NCBI GenBank assembly: GCA_001516055.1
Contig: LOEZ01000063.1
Coordinates: 1-64,000, forward strand
Source: Gracilibacter sp. BRH_c7a
GTDB taxonomy: Bacteria; Bacillota; Desulfitobacteriia; Desulfitobacteriales; Syntrophobotulaceae
Direction of reading: 5' to 3'
Length of the DNA: 64,000 nucleotides
Below are positions 55,069 through 63,389 of the stretch, one piece after another. The notes under the pieces are model-generated. The model was given only the letters and a program-made list of their open reading frames with translations. It did no database searches and was not told where the DNA came from. The translations under genes and the position numbers were made by a program. Each line of letters opens with the position of its first letter. Positions within the stretch are counted from its first letter, which is position 1.

Positions 55069-55099
55069 GCTGCTGGCAAATTGCCAGCAGCATTCTTGT
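55069..55099 (+). terminator. Terminator of the allantoin operon
   Basis: GCTGCTGGCAA (55069-55079) pairs with TTGCCAGCAGC (55081-55091), a very stable near-perfect palindrome. The following CATTCTTGTT is only weakly T-rich. Confidence 0.6.
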
Positions 55100-55216
55100 T
55101 CCAAGGCGAAGATTAGACTACCTAAGAGCTAGATAGGTTGTACAGACTAATGAAAAAGTATATTCTATGTAAGAAGAACGGTAGGATACTGTAACAAAAA
55201 GGAGGTAAATAATAAG

Positions 55217-55573
55217 ATGATTAAGAAGTCAAATGAATTACGTATGGATTATGTCCCTAATTTAAAGGGAGGGAAAGATACAGTTAAGATTATTAATATT
55301 CTCGAAAATGAGGATAATTATGGTGGGAGGCTATTTGGTATTAGTATCATTCCTGTTGGCGGCTCAATTGGATACCATCAGCATATAGGCGACTTTGAAA
55401 CTTATTATATTCTGAAGGGGAAGGCTCTTATCAATGATAACGGAAATGAGCAGGTTTTAAACCCAGGGGATATGACGCATTGTAAAGATGGAGATTGGCA
55501 TTCAATAGAGAATGTCGGGGACTGTGAGTTAGAGTATGTGGCAGTTATCCTCTATAATAAAGAAAAGAAGTAG
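55217..55573 (+). CDS. Small single-domain cupin protein
   Basis: 118 residues. The cupin metal motifs are H-x-H in GYHQHIGDFETYYILKG (residues about 54-70) and a second His in GDWHSIEN near 96. Small cupins of this type often bind a sugar or small ligand, and the reaction is unknown. It has AAAAGGAGGT before the ATG and lies after the allantoin operon terminator, so it has a separate transcript; a link to ureide metabolism is possible but unproven. Confidence 0.75.
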   Translation: MIKKSNELRMDYVPNLKGGKDTVKIINILENEDNYGGRLFGISIIPVGGSIGYHQHIGDFETYYILKGKALINDNGNEQVLNPGDMTHCKDGDWHSIENVGDCELEYVAVILYNKEKK

Positions 55574-55578
55574 AGCAG

Positions 55579-56679
55579 TCACACACTAAAATTTGCTGAC
55601 GTAATCCTCTCAACTATTTTGCTGACAGCACCATCCAAGCCCGGCTCTTTCAACCGTGTATCTGGTATCCAATAACTCAATATCTTTTTCTTATTGTTTT
55701 TTAGGTATGAGTAGATAATTTGGGCCTCATCTAAATCATGCTGGGTCAATCCACTTTTATCACTCGTTTTTTCTGTTGTAAATTTTCCCCGAATTAATTG
55801 TTTTAAGTGCTGACTCAATTCTGTAGTATTTTTCTCGATGGTGTCCAGTATTTCTCTGTAAAGAAGTTTGTTCCCTTTGATGAAGAATATTTTGGCATGA
55901 GTATGGTCAATAAACTCGACTGCCAAAATATTTTTTTGTTTATTTGATGATCGCACAAGTTGTTGTTTGCCAAGTATATGCCGAAGCCCTAAATAATACT
56001 CTCTATATTGGGCTGCATGTTCAAAGTTAAGATTATCAACAGCCGAATCGATTAGCTTGGGGAGTTCCTGGAATGCCGCCTGATCAGCACCATTTAAAAG
56101 CTGCCGAATTTTCTCAATATGATTTTGGTATTCATCTGGCCTAATCTGCGCAGTACAGACTCCCAAACATTTACCTAATTGCAAATAAAGACAACCATTA
56201 GATCTCTTTACTACTCTTGGGCTAGCACATTTACGGATCGGATAGAACTCATTCAAATATTGAATTGTTGTCTCCACCTGACGACGGCTGGTAAAGGGGC
56301 CAAAATACAAGGCATCATCAGCCTCTTTTTCTTTCGCTATTTTGACCTTAGGAAATGGTTCAGCCGGTATTTTTATAAAGAGATATTTTGCGGTATTCTT
56401 CAATTGTCTGTTGTATCTAGGCTTAATTTCTTTGATAAGACGGCATTCATCAAGGAAAGCATCTAATTCTGTATCTGTAACAACATATTTTATCGAATAA
56501 ATGTTGCGTATCATTTCCTCAACTTTGGGAGCTCTGTCCTTATTGTTTGTGAAATATTGTAATACCCTATTTTTAAGGTTTTTGGCTTTCCCCACATAAA
56601 TAATATTGCCCCGAGAATCGAACATTTGATATATGCCTGGGCTTTGTGGTATTTGCTTGAGTGTTTCAGTTATATCCAT
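55579..56679 (-). CDS. UvrC-like GIY-YIG protein lacking the C-terminal nuclease
   Basis: 366 residues. GIY-YIG nuclease domain (about 10-95; GIYQMFD and YVGKAKNLKNRVLQYF), the UvrC cysteine cluster (CASPR...GCLYLQLGKCLGVC, about 160-185) and a UVR UvrB-binding motif (about 205-235) are present. The RNase H-like second nuclease and helix-hairpin-helix repeats of full UvrC (about 600 residues) are missing; the last ~120 residues are unfamiliar. It could make only the 3' cut, as E. coli Cho does. The frame is intact and ends in its own sequence, so it does not look like a simple truncation. Confidence 0.8.
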   Translation of the reverse strand: MDITETLKQIPQSPGIYQMFDSRGNIIYVGKAKNLKNRVLQYFTNNKDRAPKVEEMIRNIYSIKYVVTDTELDAFLDECRLIKEIKPRYNRQLKNTAKYLFIKIPAEPFPKVKIAKEKEADDALYFGPFTSRRQVETTIQYLNEFYPIRKCASPRVVKRSNGCLYLQLGKCLGVCTAQIRPDEYQNHIEKIRQLLNGADQAAFQELPKLIDSAVDNLNFEHAAQYREYYLGLRHILGKQQLVRSSNKQKNILAVEFIDHTHAKIFFIKGNKLLYREILDTIEKNTTELSQHLKQLIRGKFTTEKTSDKSGLTQHDLDEAQIIYSYLKNNKKKILSYWIPDTRLKEPGLDGAVSKIVERITSANFSV

Positions 56680-56696
56680 AAATTTTGCTCCATTGT

Positions 56697-57357
56697 TTAA
56701 GAATGAAGATATCGTCTGATTCGAGTATATAATGCTTGTTGTCTCGAAACAATACTTTTCATTAGTATAGCCTTCTCGTATTGCATAAAAAGGCGATTAT
56801 TCATTGGATTCAAAAACACCCAGATCCTTTTCTTTCTTTGTAAGTAAATAAATACATATCCTAAAGACACCCCATGCAGGGTAGCGCCAATTATATTTGA
56901 TACAGATGTATGTAAAGATATTTCTAACAGTTCAGGTACTTGATATAAAGTAGTAATCACATAAGAGAAAAACCATATTCCTATGCCATAAGCCCAGCCT
57001 TTAAAAAGCAGATTCTTACCGTTTATAAGTTTCAGGAAAAAAGCAAAACTTATTCCCAAAAGTCCATGCCAAAAAGCGACTACGAATAGTCCAAAGATGT
57101 ATTCGTAAAGTATTTTGTATAAATCTGCCATATATTAGGGCTGCTGCAAAATCGATGAAGGTTAATTCAGAAAAACCAAGAATGAATTTGCTTATGTTAT
57201 TCCAAATCAGTGGCATTATCAAAGCAATAATTCCAGCTATGAATCCGCTCGAATACCTGTCTTGTAAAATTTTTTGCCACAGACTTTCTCTTGTGTTGGG
57301 AACAATTCCTGCTGTTAATTCCACAGACGTTTCCCATTTATCGTTATTTTCGGCCAT
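56697..57357 (-). pseudogene. Frameshifted multi-spanning membrane protein gene
   Basis: Two overlapping frames encode the two halves of one membrane protein. Frame 1 (57357 to about 57110) gives residues ending FILGFSELTFIDFAAALIYG; frame 2 (from about 57131 to 56697) continues with KILYEYIFGLFVVAFWHGLLGI and two or three more hydrophobic segments. Neither half alone is a sensible protein and the overlap (57016-57131) is hydrophobic only in frame 2. A one-base shift near 57110-57130 is implied: mutation, sequencing error or, less likely, programmed frameshifting (no slippery heptamer seen). The uninterrupted product would have about 190 residues and five or so membrane segments. Confidence 0.65.
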
Positions 57358-57532
57358 GTCCTAAAATATTAATATTTTACACATATTAATACTCGTTATA
57401 TAGATTTGAGGAAATGATGAAGGATTACACAATACTTATATCTGCAAAATCAAGAATTGCCGACATACAGGTTTTAGATTTAAGATATGCATGAGTCTGT
57501 ATATCCGTTTATGATTAAAGTTAAGATTATAT

Positions 57533-57649
57533 TCACGATTTAGTTTTGATTGTCATCTGGCGGTATCCAAGGATTCCATTCCTTTCTTCGTAGCACTGTG
57601 GAATGCGCATCGAAGGCTGTAAAGCAATTGCCGTATATTGAGGAATCAT
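57533..57649 (-). CDS. Possible 38-residue protein, unknown
   Basis: ATG at 57649 has AGGAGG 9 bases upstream and opens a short frame beginning MIPQYTAIALQPSMRIPQ and ending at TGA 57533. No family was recognised. The frame is short and the only support is the ribosome site, so it may be a gene remnant. Confidence 0.25.
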   Translation of the reverse strand: MIPQYTAIALQPSMRIPQCYEERNGILGYRQMTIKTKS

Positions 57650-58011
57650 ATAAAGATCTACCTCCTTATAAAATGGTTTTCTTCATTATTACAAGGGTAA
57701 ACAGGTTTGTCTGTTCCCTCAAAAACATTTTTGAAATAATTTTGATAACTCATTTGGTATTTAATAATTATACTAATATTACTGCAGAGTCTACCTGTAA
57801 TGGTATTATAGTCCCCCTTTATATAAATCAGTTACTCATACTCAAAGAACTACTTAACGGTTTGATGTGAAAAGATAAAGCTCCTTTAAGGGCAGCTTTA
57901 GAAGATGGTAAGGGGTACCCGTGAGGGTACCCCTTAATAATGAAATTATGTTTTGAAACGGAGAGTTTGATTAACCTCTCCCAAAATTTGCATAGGTAAT
58001 CCTCACTTTAA
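57650..58011. other. Gene-poor spacer with a perfect hairpin
   Basis: AT-rich spacer without a credible gene. It holds an AAAGCT/AGCTTT hairpin near 57878-57900 and a perfect 12-bp palindrome (TAAGGGGTACCC at 57909-57920 with GGGTACCCCTTA at 57925-57936) that probably ends the torD-like transcript. T-tracts are weak. Confidence 0.4.
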
Positions 58012-58677
58012 TCAGACATTTTTTAAGATAATAATGTGTGATATAATAAGACCTTTTAGAAGTAAAGCTAAGCCTTTAAATAGATCTTCCTTTGTTGATG
58101 TAATTAAATCCTGAGAAAACCTTGGTATCCAAGTAATTAAATGATTCTCCATAAAGTTCAATTGCTTTTCCAGCAGCTGATCTAACTCATTTCTTTCTTC
58201 TTTTTCAATTAATTCGATAGATTTATCTGTTAAGTAAGCCATGTACTCCAGCTCAGCTCCCAAGTAATCATCTGGGACAACATTCAATTTGTTCATAACT
58301 ATATTACTCTCAAGATATTGTTTGCGAACTTCGATAGTATTTTCATCCATAAGTTTTGGTTTTGGTTCTTTATTTAAATACACTGAAGAATAGGGATAAA
58401 TCGGGGTTTTGCCAGGACCAATAAATAATCTTGTATATTCATTCATAAATGCTTTTTCATCTGATTCTGATAACTCATGACCTAGAGCTTTCTGGATGGT
58501 TATAATCCCTTTAATCATTTCATCATTTTCCTGATTTTCATCCCCGGCGAAATCGTTGAACGTATATAAGAAGCTATTTAGAAATTCCTTTTTGGGACCT
58601 ACTGTTATTATCTTACTTAAAAAAGCATATAATTCTCGCTCTACAGTAAGTATTTCTTTAAGTTCCTTGATATCCAT
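58012..58677 (-). CDS. TorD/DmsD-family molybdoenzyme chaperone
   Basis: 221 residues, all-helical, cytoplasmic. The conserved FIGPGKTPIYPYSSVYL (residues about 91-107) identifies the TorD family. It binds the Tat signal of the partner molybdoenzyme and helps cofactor insertion before export. The ATG at 58677 is preceded by GGAGG; an earlier in-frame ATG overlaps that site. Last gene of the molybdoenzyme operon, 64 bases after the catalytic subunit. Confidence 0.85.
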   Translation of the reverse strand: MDIKELKEILTVERELYAFLSKIITVGPKKEFLNSFLYTFNDFAGDENQENDEMIKGIITIQKALGHELSESDEKAFMNEYTRLFIGPGKTPIYPYSSVYLNKEPKPKLMDENTIEVRKQYLESNIVMNKLNVVPDDYLGAELEYMAYLTDKSIELIEKEERNELDQLLEKQLNFMENHLITWIPRFSQDLITSTKEDLFKGLALLLKGLIISHIIILKNV

Positions 58678-58756
58678 AATTATAACCTCCATTGTTTAAT
58701 CTCTAGGTGGTAAGAGAATCGAGTTAGTACTCGATTCTCTTAATTTTTATTGAATG

Positions 58757-61600
58757 TCAATCTTTGATGACTTTGACAATCATATCTGCATAACATGGCA
58801 TTCCCATTATTGGACTATGTGCGTTCGGATCAACCAAGCCGCTATGGTTCGGAGTGTAATCCTTATGCTTGGATGTCGGGCCTAATCCGGGAGAGAACCG
58901 TCCTCCCGTTCCGAAACCTAACTTGATTGTACCGGGTCTCATACCCTCTGTGACAAAGACTTTACCTTTTTCCTGAGATCCGAGTGGGTTCTCCAATATA
59001 ACCAGGTCTCCCGTCTTCAGTCCCATTGTTTCTGCATCACTGGCATTAATAGCAATAGTACCCACACAGAAGGTTCCCGCCTTAAACTCTTTTTCGACCT
59101 CTTCCAGCTCGCCTTTGGCGTTAGGGTCAATTATCTTATGCTTAAATGCATCGTTCAGCGGCATCCAGGTTCCTTCTACGGGTGTTTCCGACAGCCACGG
59201 AACCATTTGGGTTCCTGTCATGGCATGGTGGACACGTCCACAGATTAGTTGGAACGGGTACTCGTCTTTATACTTGGCATATTCCTTATTAGTATAAGGA
59301 TTCCATTTTGTTTCAAACCAGTAGAATGTATTAGGATAACGCTCATAACCGATCTCTTTTAATCCCCTTGGTATTATACCGGTCTCGTCAATAAGTTTGT
59401 TATATTTGTTATAGCCGCTGAAAGTGAATTCAAACATCTTTGAACTGGTCTTAGCAACTGCTTTGCTGGCAACATATTTACCTTCTTCTTTATCGAATAT
59501 CTTGAAACGATTCCAGCTCATCGGCCAAACCGCAACCCCTTTGTTTTTGCGCATCCACTCTGCTGTTACCGGTTCTCCCTGCACTACTTTCTTTTCATGG
59601 TCAATTGTAACTCTTCCGGCCTCAAGCGAATCGGGAGTTCCCAGGAGTTTATAGCCTAGAGGTAGGTGTGGATAAGGGATAGGTTCACCAGCATGATTTC
59701 TACCAGGTGCAGGGAGGAGCATCTCATTGACAAAATCTTCTTGAGTCTTGTATTTTTCCCAGAAGTCTTCGCCTTTTAAGTCAGAGTCACCGAGTTTATT
59801 TAATTTTTTGGCAATCGAATTCATGATATCTGTAGGAGCCTTACTTTCATGGAGAGGTTTAATTACCTCGTCTCTCATCCAGAGGACCTGATGTGAGGGG
59901 TAGACATCTGAGAGGCTCATCCGTTCAGCATAGCTTGCTTCAGGCAGAATAACATCTGCATACATCCCGGTTTCCAGGTAAAGAGTGTCGATATTGACTA
60001 CAAGTTCAACTTTATAATTACCATTCCCATCCTTGGCAGTCAGAGCGTCAATCCAGTCATTAGTATTACCGCCGGTCATTACCGGGTTACCTGTACGGAT
60101 CATAAAACCTTTAATGGGATACTTGTACCCTTTAAAAGGTCCGTAATTGATGTTTACCCCTTCTCTGAATCTTCTCGGATAGTCTCCGACAACATCATCC
60201 CAGGCAGCAGGCCAGTCTCCATACCAATCCATATGGAGGTATTCTATTTCAGCTTCTACCTCCTGACCATCTATTAATCTTTTGACTTTGCGTTTTGTAA
60301 AGTCTGATCCTTTGGCCTTACCGCCTTTATCGCTCTTCACCAGCTCCGTATCTATGGCTCCGCCTGGTACATCCATGTTTCCTGTAATGATATTGAGTGC
60401 GGTTCCCAGAATGGAGCAGGGATAGCCGTTATAATGGTGACCTGGACTCTGCATACCCCAGACGAGAGCTGCAGGTTTGGTTAAACCATATTCATGAGCA
60501 ATATCCTGTATCTGTTCGCTGGGTAAACCGGTTCTGTCGGCTGCCCAGTCGAGACTGAAGTACGGCTTACCATTGATAGGATCGATTTTGCTCCACCATG
60601 ATTTGAATTCTGCTTCAAATTCATCCCAGCCTACGCTGAATTCCTTAAAGCTCCAATCAATATATTTTCTTAAAGGATTATACTGATCGTCATTTTCCAG
60701 AATATATCTGAGCATGGCTGCGAAGAGGTCTCCGTCTGTTCCAGGTCTGATTGGTACCCATAAGTCTGCTTGAGAAGCAGTATTTGTATGGGCAGGGTCG
60801 ACTACTATCACTTTACAACCGTTTTCTACCTTGGCACCTACCGTTCCTCTGCTTTCATAGTTGATACGGGTAGCTACAAAAGGATTCCAGCCAACGTAGA
60901 TAATCAGTTTGGAATAGTACGTATAGTCCTTCTTCAGACTACCGTCCGGTTGCCTCACAAGAAGAGGACGCATTACATCCGGTTCGATCCTTTTACCACC
61001 GAGCATCAGTTTTGGCCCATGACGACGGGGAGTATCACAGATTGAGCCGTGCTCAACGCAGTTAGGTGTACCATAACCATGAAATACTCTATAATAATGG
61101 TCTCTATCAGTAACGTCTCCCGCATCCATAATAACGGACTCCGCACCATATTTTTTCTTGATATCTGTAAGCTTAGAACCAATATAATCTATAGCTTCTT
61201 CCCAGGTAGCACGTCTGAATTTTCCTTCGCCACGTTCGCCCTCTCTGATAAGGGGATACTTATTACGTTCAGGAGAATATACCAATTGCATCCCTGATGC
61301 ACCTTTGGCGCAACAAGTGCCATCATTGAACGGACAGCTATCATTACCATATATCTTTACGATACGGCCATCCTGGACCCACATTTCCATGCCGCACTCA
61401 CTGGGACACATTACATCAGCTGTATATTTTACTTCTATATTTCCTAAATTATTTGCTAACTCTTCAGATTCAGCAGCAGAAACTTTCTTTAGGTTCAATA
61501 AGCTTGGACCGAGACCTATTCCTACACCTGCAGACACAGCGGCAGAAACTTTTAAGAAATTCCTCCTGGAAAGTGAAAAGGAATTACCTTTGCTAGTCAT
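58757..61600 (-). CDS. Tat-exported molybdopterin oxidoreductase, catalytic subunit
   Basis: 947 residues of the complex iron-sulfur molybdoenzyme (CISM) family. A Tat signal SRRNFLK (residues 11-17) directs folded export. The N-terminal [4Fe-4S] region has C-x3-C (CPSEC near 64) and a later CCAKG, but the first ligand of the usual C-x2-C-x3-C pattern is Asp. A Cys in GSICDTPRRHG (near 188) is the likely molybdenum ligand, as in polysulfide, thiosulfate and arsenate reductases. The C-terminal MGD-binding domain starts near 790. The active site faces outside the membrane. The substrate cannot be named from sequence. The operon order FeS-NrfD-catalytic-chaperone supports a membrane-bound respiratory complex. 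Confidence 0.9.
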   Translation of the reverse strand: MTSKGNSFSLSRRNFLKVSAAVSAGVGIGLGPSLLNLKKVSAAESEELANNLGNIEVKYTADVMCPSECGMEMWVQDGRIVKIYGNDSCPFNDGTCCAKGASGMQLVYSPERNKYPLIREGERGEGKFRRATWEEAIDYIGSKLTDIKKKYGAESVIMDAGDVTDRDHYYRVFHGYGTPNCVEHGSICDTPRRHGPKLMLGGKRIEPDVMRPLLVRQPDGSLKKDYTYYSKLIIYVGWNPFVATRINYESRGTVGAKVENGCKVIVVDPAHTNTASQADLWVPIRPGTDGDLFAAMLRYILENDDQYNPLRKYIDWSFKEFSVGWDEFEAEFKSWWSKIDPINGKPYFSLDWAADRTGLPSEQIQDIAHEYGLTKPAALVWGMQSPGHHYNGYPCSILGTALNIITGNMDVPGGAIDTELVKSDKGGKAKGSDFTKRKVKRLIDGQEVEAEIEYLHMDWYGDWPAAWDDVVGDYPRRFREGVNINYGPFKGYKYPIKGFMIRTGNPVMTGGNTNDWIDALTAKDGNGNYKVELVVNIDTLYLETGMYADVILPEASYAERMSLSDVYPSHQVLWMRDEVIKPLHESKAPTDIMNSIAKKLNKLGDSDLKGEDFWEKYKTQEDFVNEMLLPAPGRNHAGEPIPYPHLPLGYKLLGTPDSLEAGRVTIDHEKKVVQGEPVTAEWMRKNKGVAVWPMSWNRFKIFDKEEGKYVASKAVAKTSSKMFEFTFSGYNKYNKLIDETGIIPRGLKEIGYERYPNTFYWFETKWNPYTNKEYAKYKDEYPFQLICGRVHHAMTGTQMVPWLSETPVEGTWMPLNDAFKHKIIDPNAKGELEEVEKEFKAGTFCVGTIAINASDAETMGLKTGDLVILENPLGSQEKGKVFVTEGMRPGTIKLGFGTGGRFSPGLGPTSKHKDYTPNHSGLVDPNAHSPIMGMPCYADMIVKVIKD

Positions 61601-61638
61601 ATTATACCTCCTTGTTATTTACTAAAATATTAATACCT

Positions 61639-62559
61639 TTAGGGGAGTACCGCTGCAAGACCAGCAAACACGATAGAATATCTCATCGAAAATACTCCGA
61701 TCAATAATAAGCCTCCAGTAAGAGTCAGTAGGACAGAGTTCTTTTTGATATCTCCGAATAACAGCAGGGCAAAAGGAATAATCAGACCAAGCACCAATTC
61801 TCCCCATAAAAACCATCCTGATTTCCATAAAGCCTGGGCGGCAGCTTCTGCTTCAAGACCAGATGTTGAGAGAGTCATGCTTCTGGAAACTATCCAGACA
61901 AAGCTTAGTAGTATCAGGCTTATGGCTATAGGCTTTGCTGCGGAGATAAAATCCTGCAGTGATTCTTGCTTGGCAGCAAATCTTCCCACCAAAAATAATA
62001 CGCCGATTCCTCCCAAAAGGCTGGTTGTGATAAAGTACACTGGAAGTACAGGGGTATTCCATAAGGCTTTCCCCGGAACTACTCCTAATTCTAAACCCGG
62101 ATAAGCACTTAAGAACACAGCAAATGCGAACGCAACTATATATAACAACTTTGAGCGCCCGCTTGCCGAAGCAGCAGTTTCAGCTATGGTCTGTGATGTG
62201 GAACCCGCTCCAATATACTTCTTGGCAAGTAAGAGTAAGGTTATGCCGTAGAGTATCAGCAGAAATCCACCCCAAGACATTGGAGATTGTACATTAAAGT
62301 TAAAAGGATTGATTACATATAAAAACCTTAGCGGCTGTCCCAAATCAAGTATCAAAAAGATTGGGGCAAGCACGAGCGTAACTAAAGAAGTGAAGACAGC
62401 AGGACGAACAATTATCTGATATTGTTTTAGTCCGAAAACTGTGCTAAAAGATGCTACCATCAGACTACCGGCACTTATACTTATAAGTAAAAAATATATT
62501 GGGACAAATGCTTCCCAGTGCGATTCATTAACAAATGTATACATATCATTAACGGTCAT
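61639..62559 (-). CDS. NrfD/PsrC-type membrane anchor subunit
   Basis: 306 residues with eight or more hydrophobic segments and the NrfD-like layout (EAFVPIYFLLISISAGSLMVAS at residues about 15-36; DLGQPLRFLYVINPFNFNVQSPMSWGGFL split over 72-100). It exchanges electrons with the quinone pool and passes them to the iron-sulfur subunit. It lies 38 bases before the catalytic gene and 17 bases after the iron-sulfur gene. Confidence 0.9.
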   Translation of the reverse strand: MTVNDMYTFVNESHWEAFVPIYFLLISISAGSLMVASFSTVFGLKQYQIIVRPAVFTSLVTLVLAPIFLILDLGQPLRFLYVINPFNFNVQSPMSWGGFLLILYGITLLLLAKKYIGAGSTSQTIAETAASASGRSKLLYIVAFAFAVFLSAYPGLELGVVPGKALWNTPVLPVYFITTSLLGGIGVLFLVGRFAAKQESLQDFISAAKPIAISLILLSFVWIVSRSMTLSTSGLEAEAAAQALWKSGWFLWGELVLGLIIPFALLLFGDIKKNSVLLTLTGGLLLIGVFSMRYSIVFAGLAAVLP

Positions 62560-62576
62560 TAATTTCCCTCCTTACT

Positions 62577-63152
62577 TTAAAACTTTTGGTTAAAATCAGC
62601 CCCGATATAATAGACCTGTGGCTTTGTGCCCACATGGGGATTAATAACTTGTACCGGATTCTTTGCAATTACCTGTGATATCCGACTGTTGGGATCGTTT
62701 AAATCTCCGAAGATACGGGATTTACCCATACAGTTTTTTACACATGCAGGCTCACCGCCGTTATCGATTCGATGATCACATAATGTGCATTTATCAGCAA
62801 CTTTTTGGGTATCGCTCAGATACCGGGCATTATAAGGACAAGCAACAACACAGTATCCACAACCGATACATTTCTCCTTGTCGACTAGTACGACACCATC
62901 TTCGCGTTTATAAGTGGCCTTGACAGGGCAAACAGCAACACAGGGTGCTTTTTCGCAATGGTTGCATAATCTGGGCTGGTAGAATCTTTTTACAGCAGGG
63001 AAATCACCTTTTTCAGTCATATTTACCCATGACCTGAAAACTCCGAATGAGACTCCATTCTCCATTTTGCATGATACCGAACAGGACATACATCCGACGC
63101 ATTTCCTTACGTCAATAGCCATACCGTATTTTTTTGGCTTACTTTCGGGCAT
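62577..63152 (-). CDS. Four-cluster ferredoxin-like electron-transfer subunit
   Basis: 191 residues of the PsrB/NrfC/DmsB type. Four cysteine groups for [4Fe-4S] clusters are visible: CVGCMSCSVSCKM near residue 18, CNHCEKAPCVAVCP near 63, CIGCGYCVVACP near 95, and CTLCDHRI...CVKNCM near 122-140. It carries electrons between the NrfD subunit and the molybdoenzyme. No signal peptide of its own, so it is presumably co-exported with the catalytic subunit. First gene of the operon. Confidence 0.93.
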   Translation of the reverse strand: MPESKPKKYGMAIDVRKCVGCMSCSVSCKMENGVSFGVFRSWVNMTEKGDFPAVKRFYQPRLCNHCEKAPCVAVCPVKATYKREDGVVLVDKEKCIGCGYCVVACPYNARYLSDTQKVADKCTLCDHRIDNGGEPACVKNCMGKSRIFGDLNDPNSRISQVIAKNPVQVINPHVGTKPQVYYIGADFNQKF

Positions 63153-63246
63153 ACTTCAACCTCCTTCAATAATTTCTATTTAGGAAAATTAGTTCAAGCA
63201 AGGCTATATTAAATCTCCTCCTTTTTACTCTTTTCTTTATCCTAAT

Positions 63247-63319
63247 AAAAAACCCGGAGAGTTAGTATCAGGTAAGCACTACGATTATCTTCAGTACTCA
63301 CCTGAAAAACACCCCGGGT
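63247..63319 (-). terminator. Branched terminator after the response regulator
   Basis: On the - strand, ACCCGG and CCGGGT arms enclose a second stem (CAGGTGAGTACT / AGTGCTTACCTG, 63293-63304 with 63269-63280) and are followed by TTTTTTATT. It lies 70 bases past the regulator stop. Confidence 0.7.
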
Positions 63320-63389
63320 AAACACCTAGTGCTTATGGTTATTTTCACAAACAACATTGTATCAGCACTAGCATATTAATTTTTGAATC

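Noticed and set aside
57358-57532. Possible RNA gene in the AT-rich spacer
   Set aside because: No promoter-terminator pair or conserved fold could be recognised.
57550-57870. 106-codon + strand frame starting with TTG
   Set aside because: No ribosome site, unusual composition, and it runs opposite to a frame with a clear AGGAGG site.
61745-62104. 119-codon + strand frame opposite the NrfD gene
   Set aside because: Shadow frame of a membrane protein gene with clear family features.
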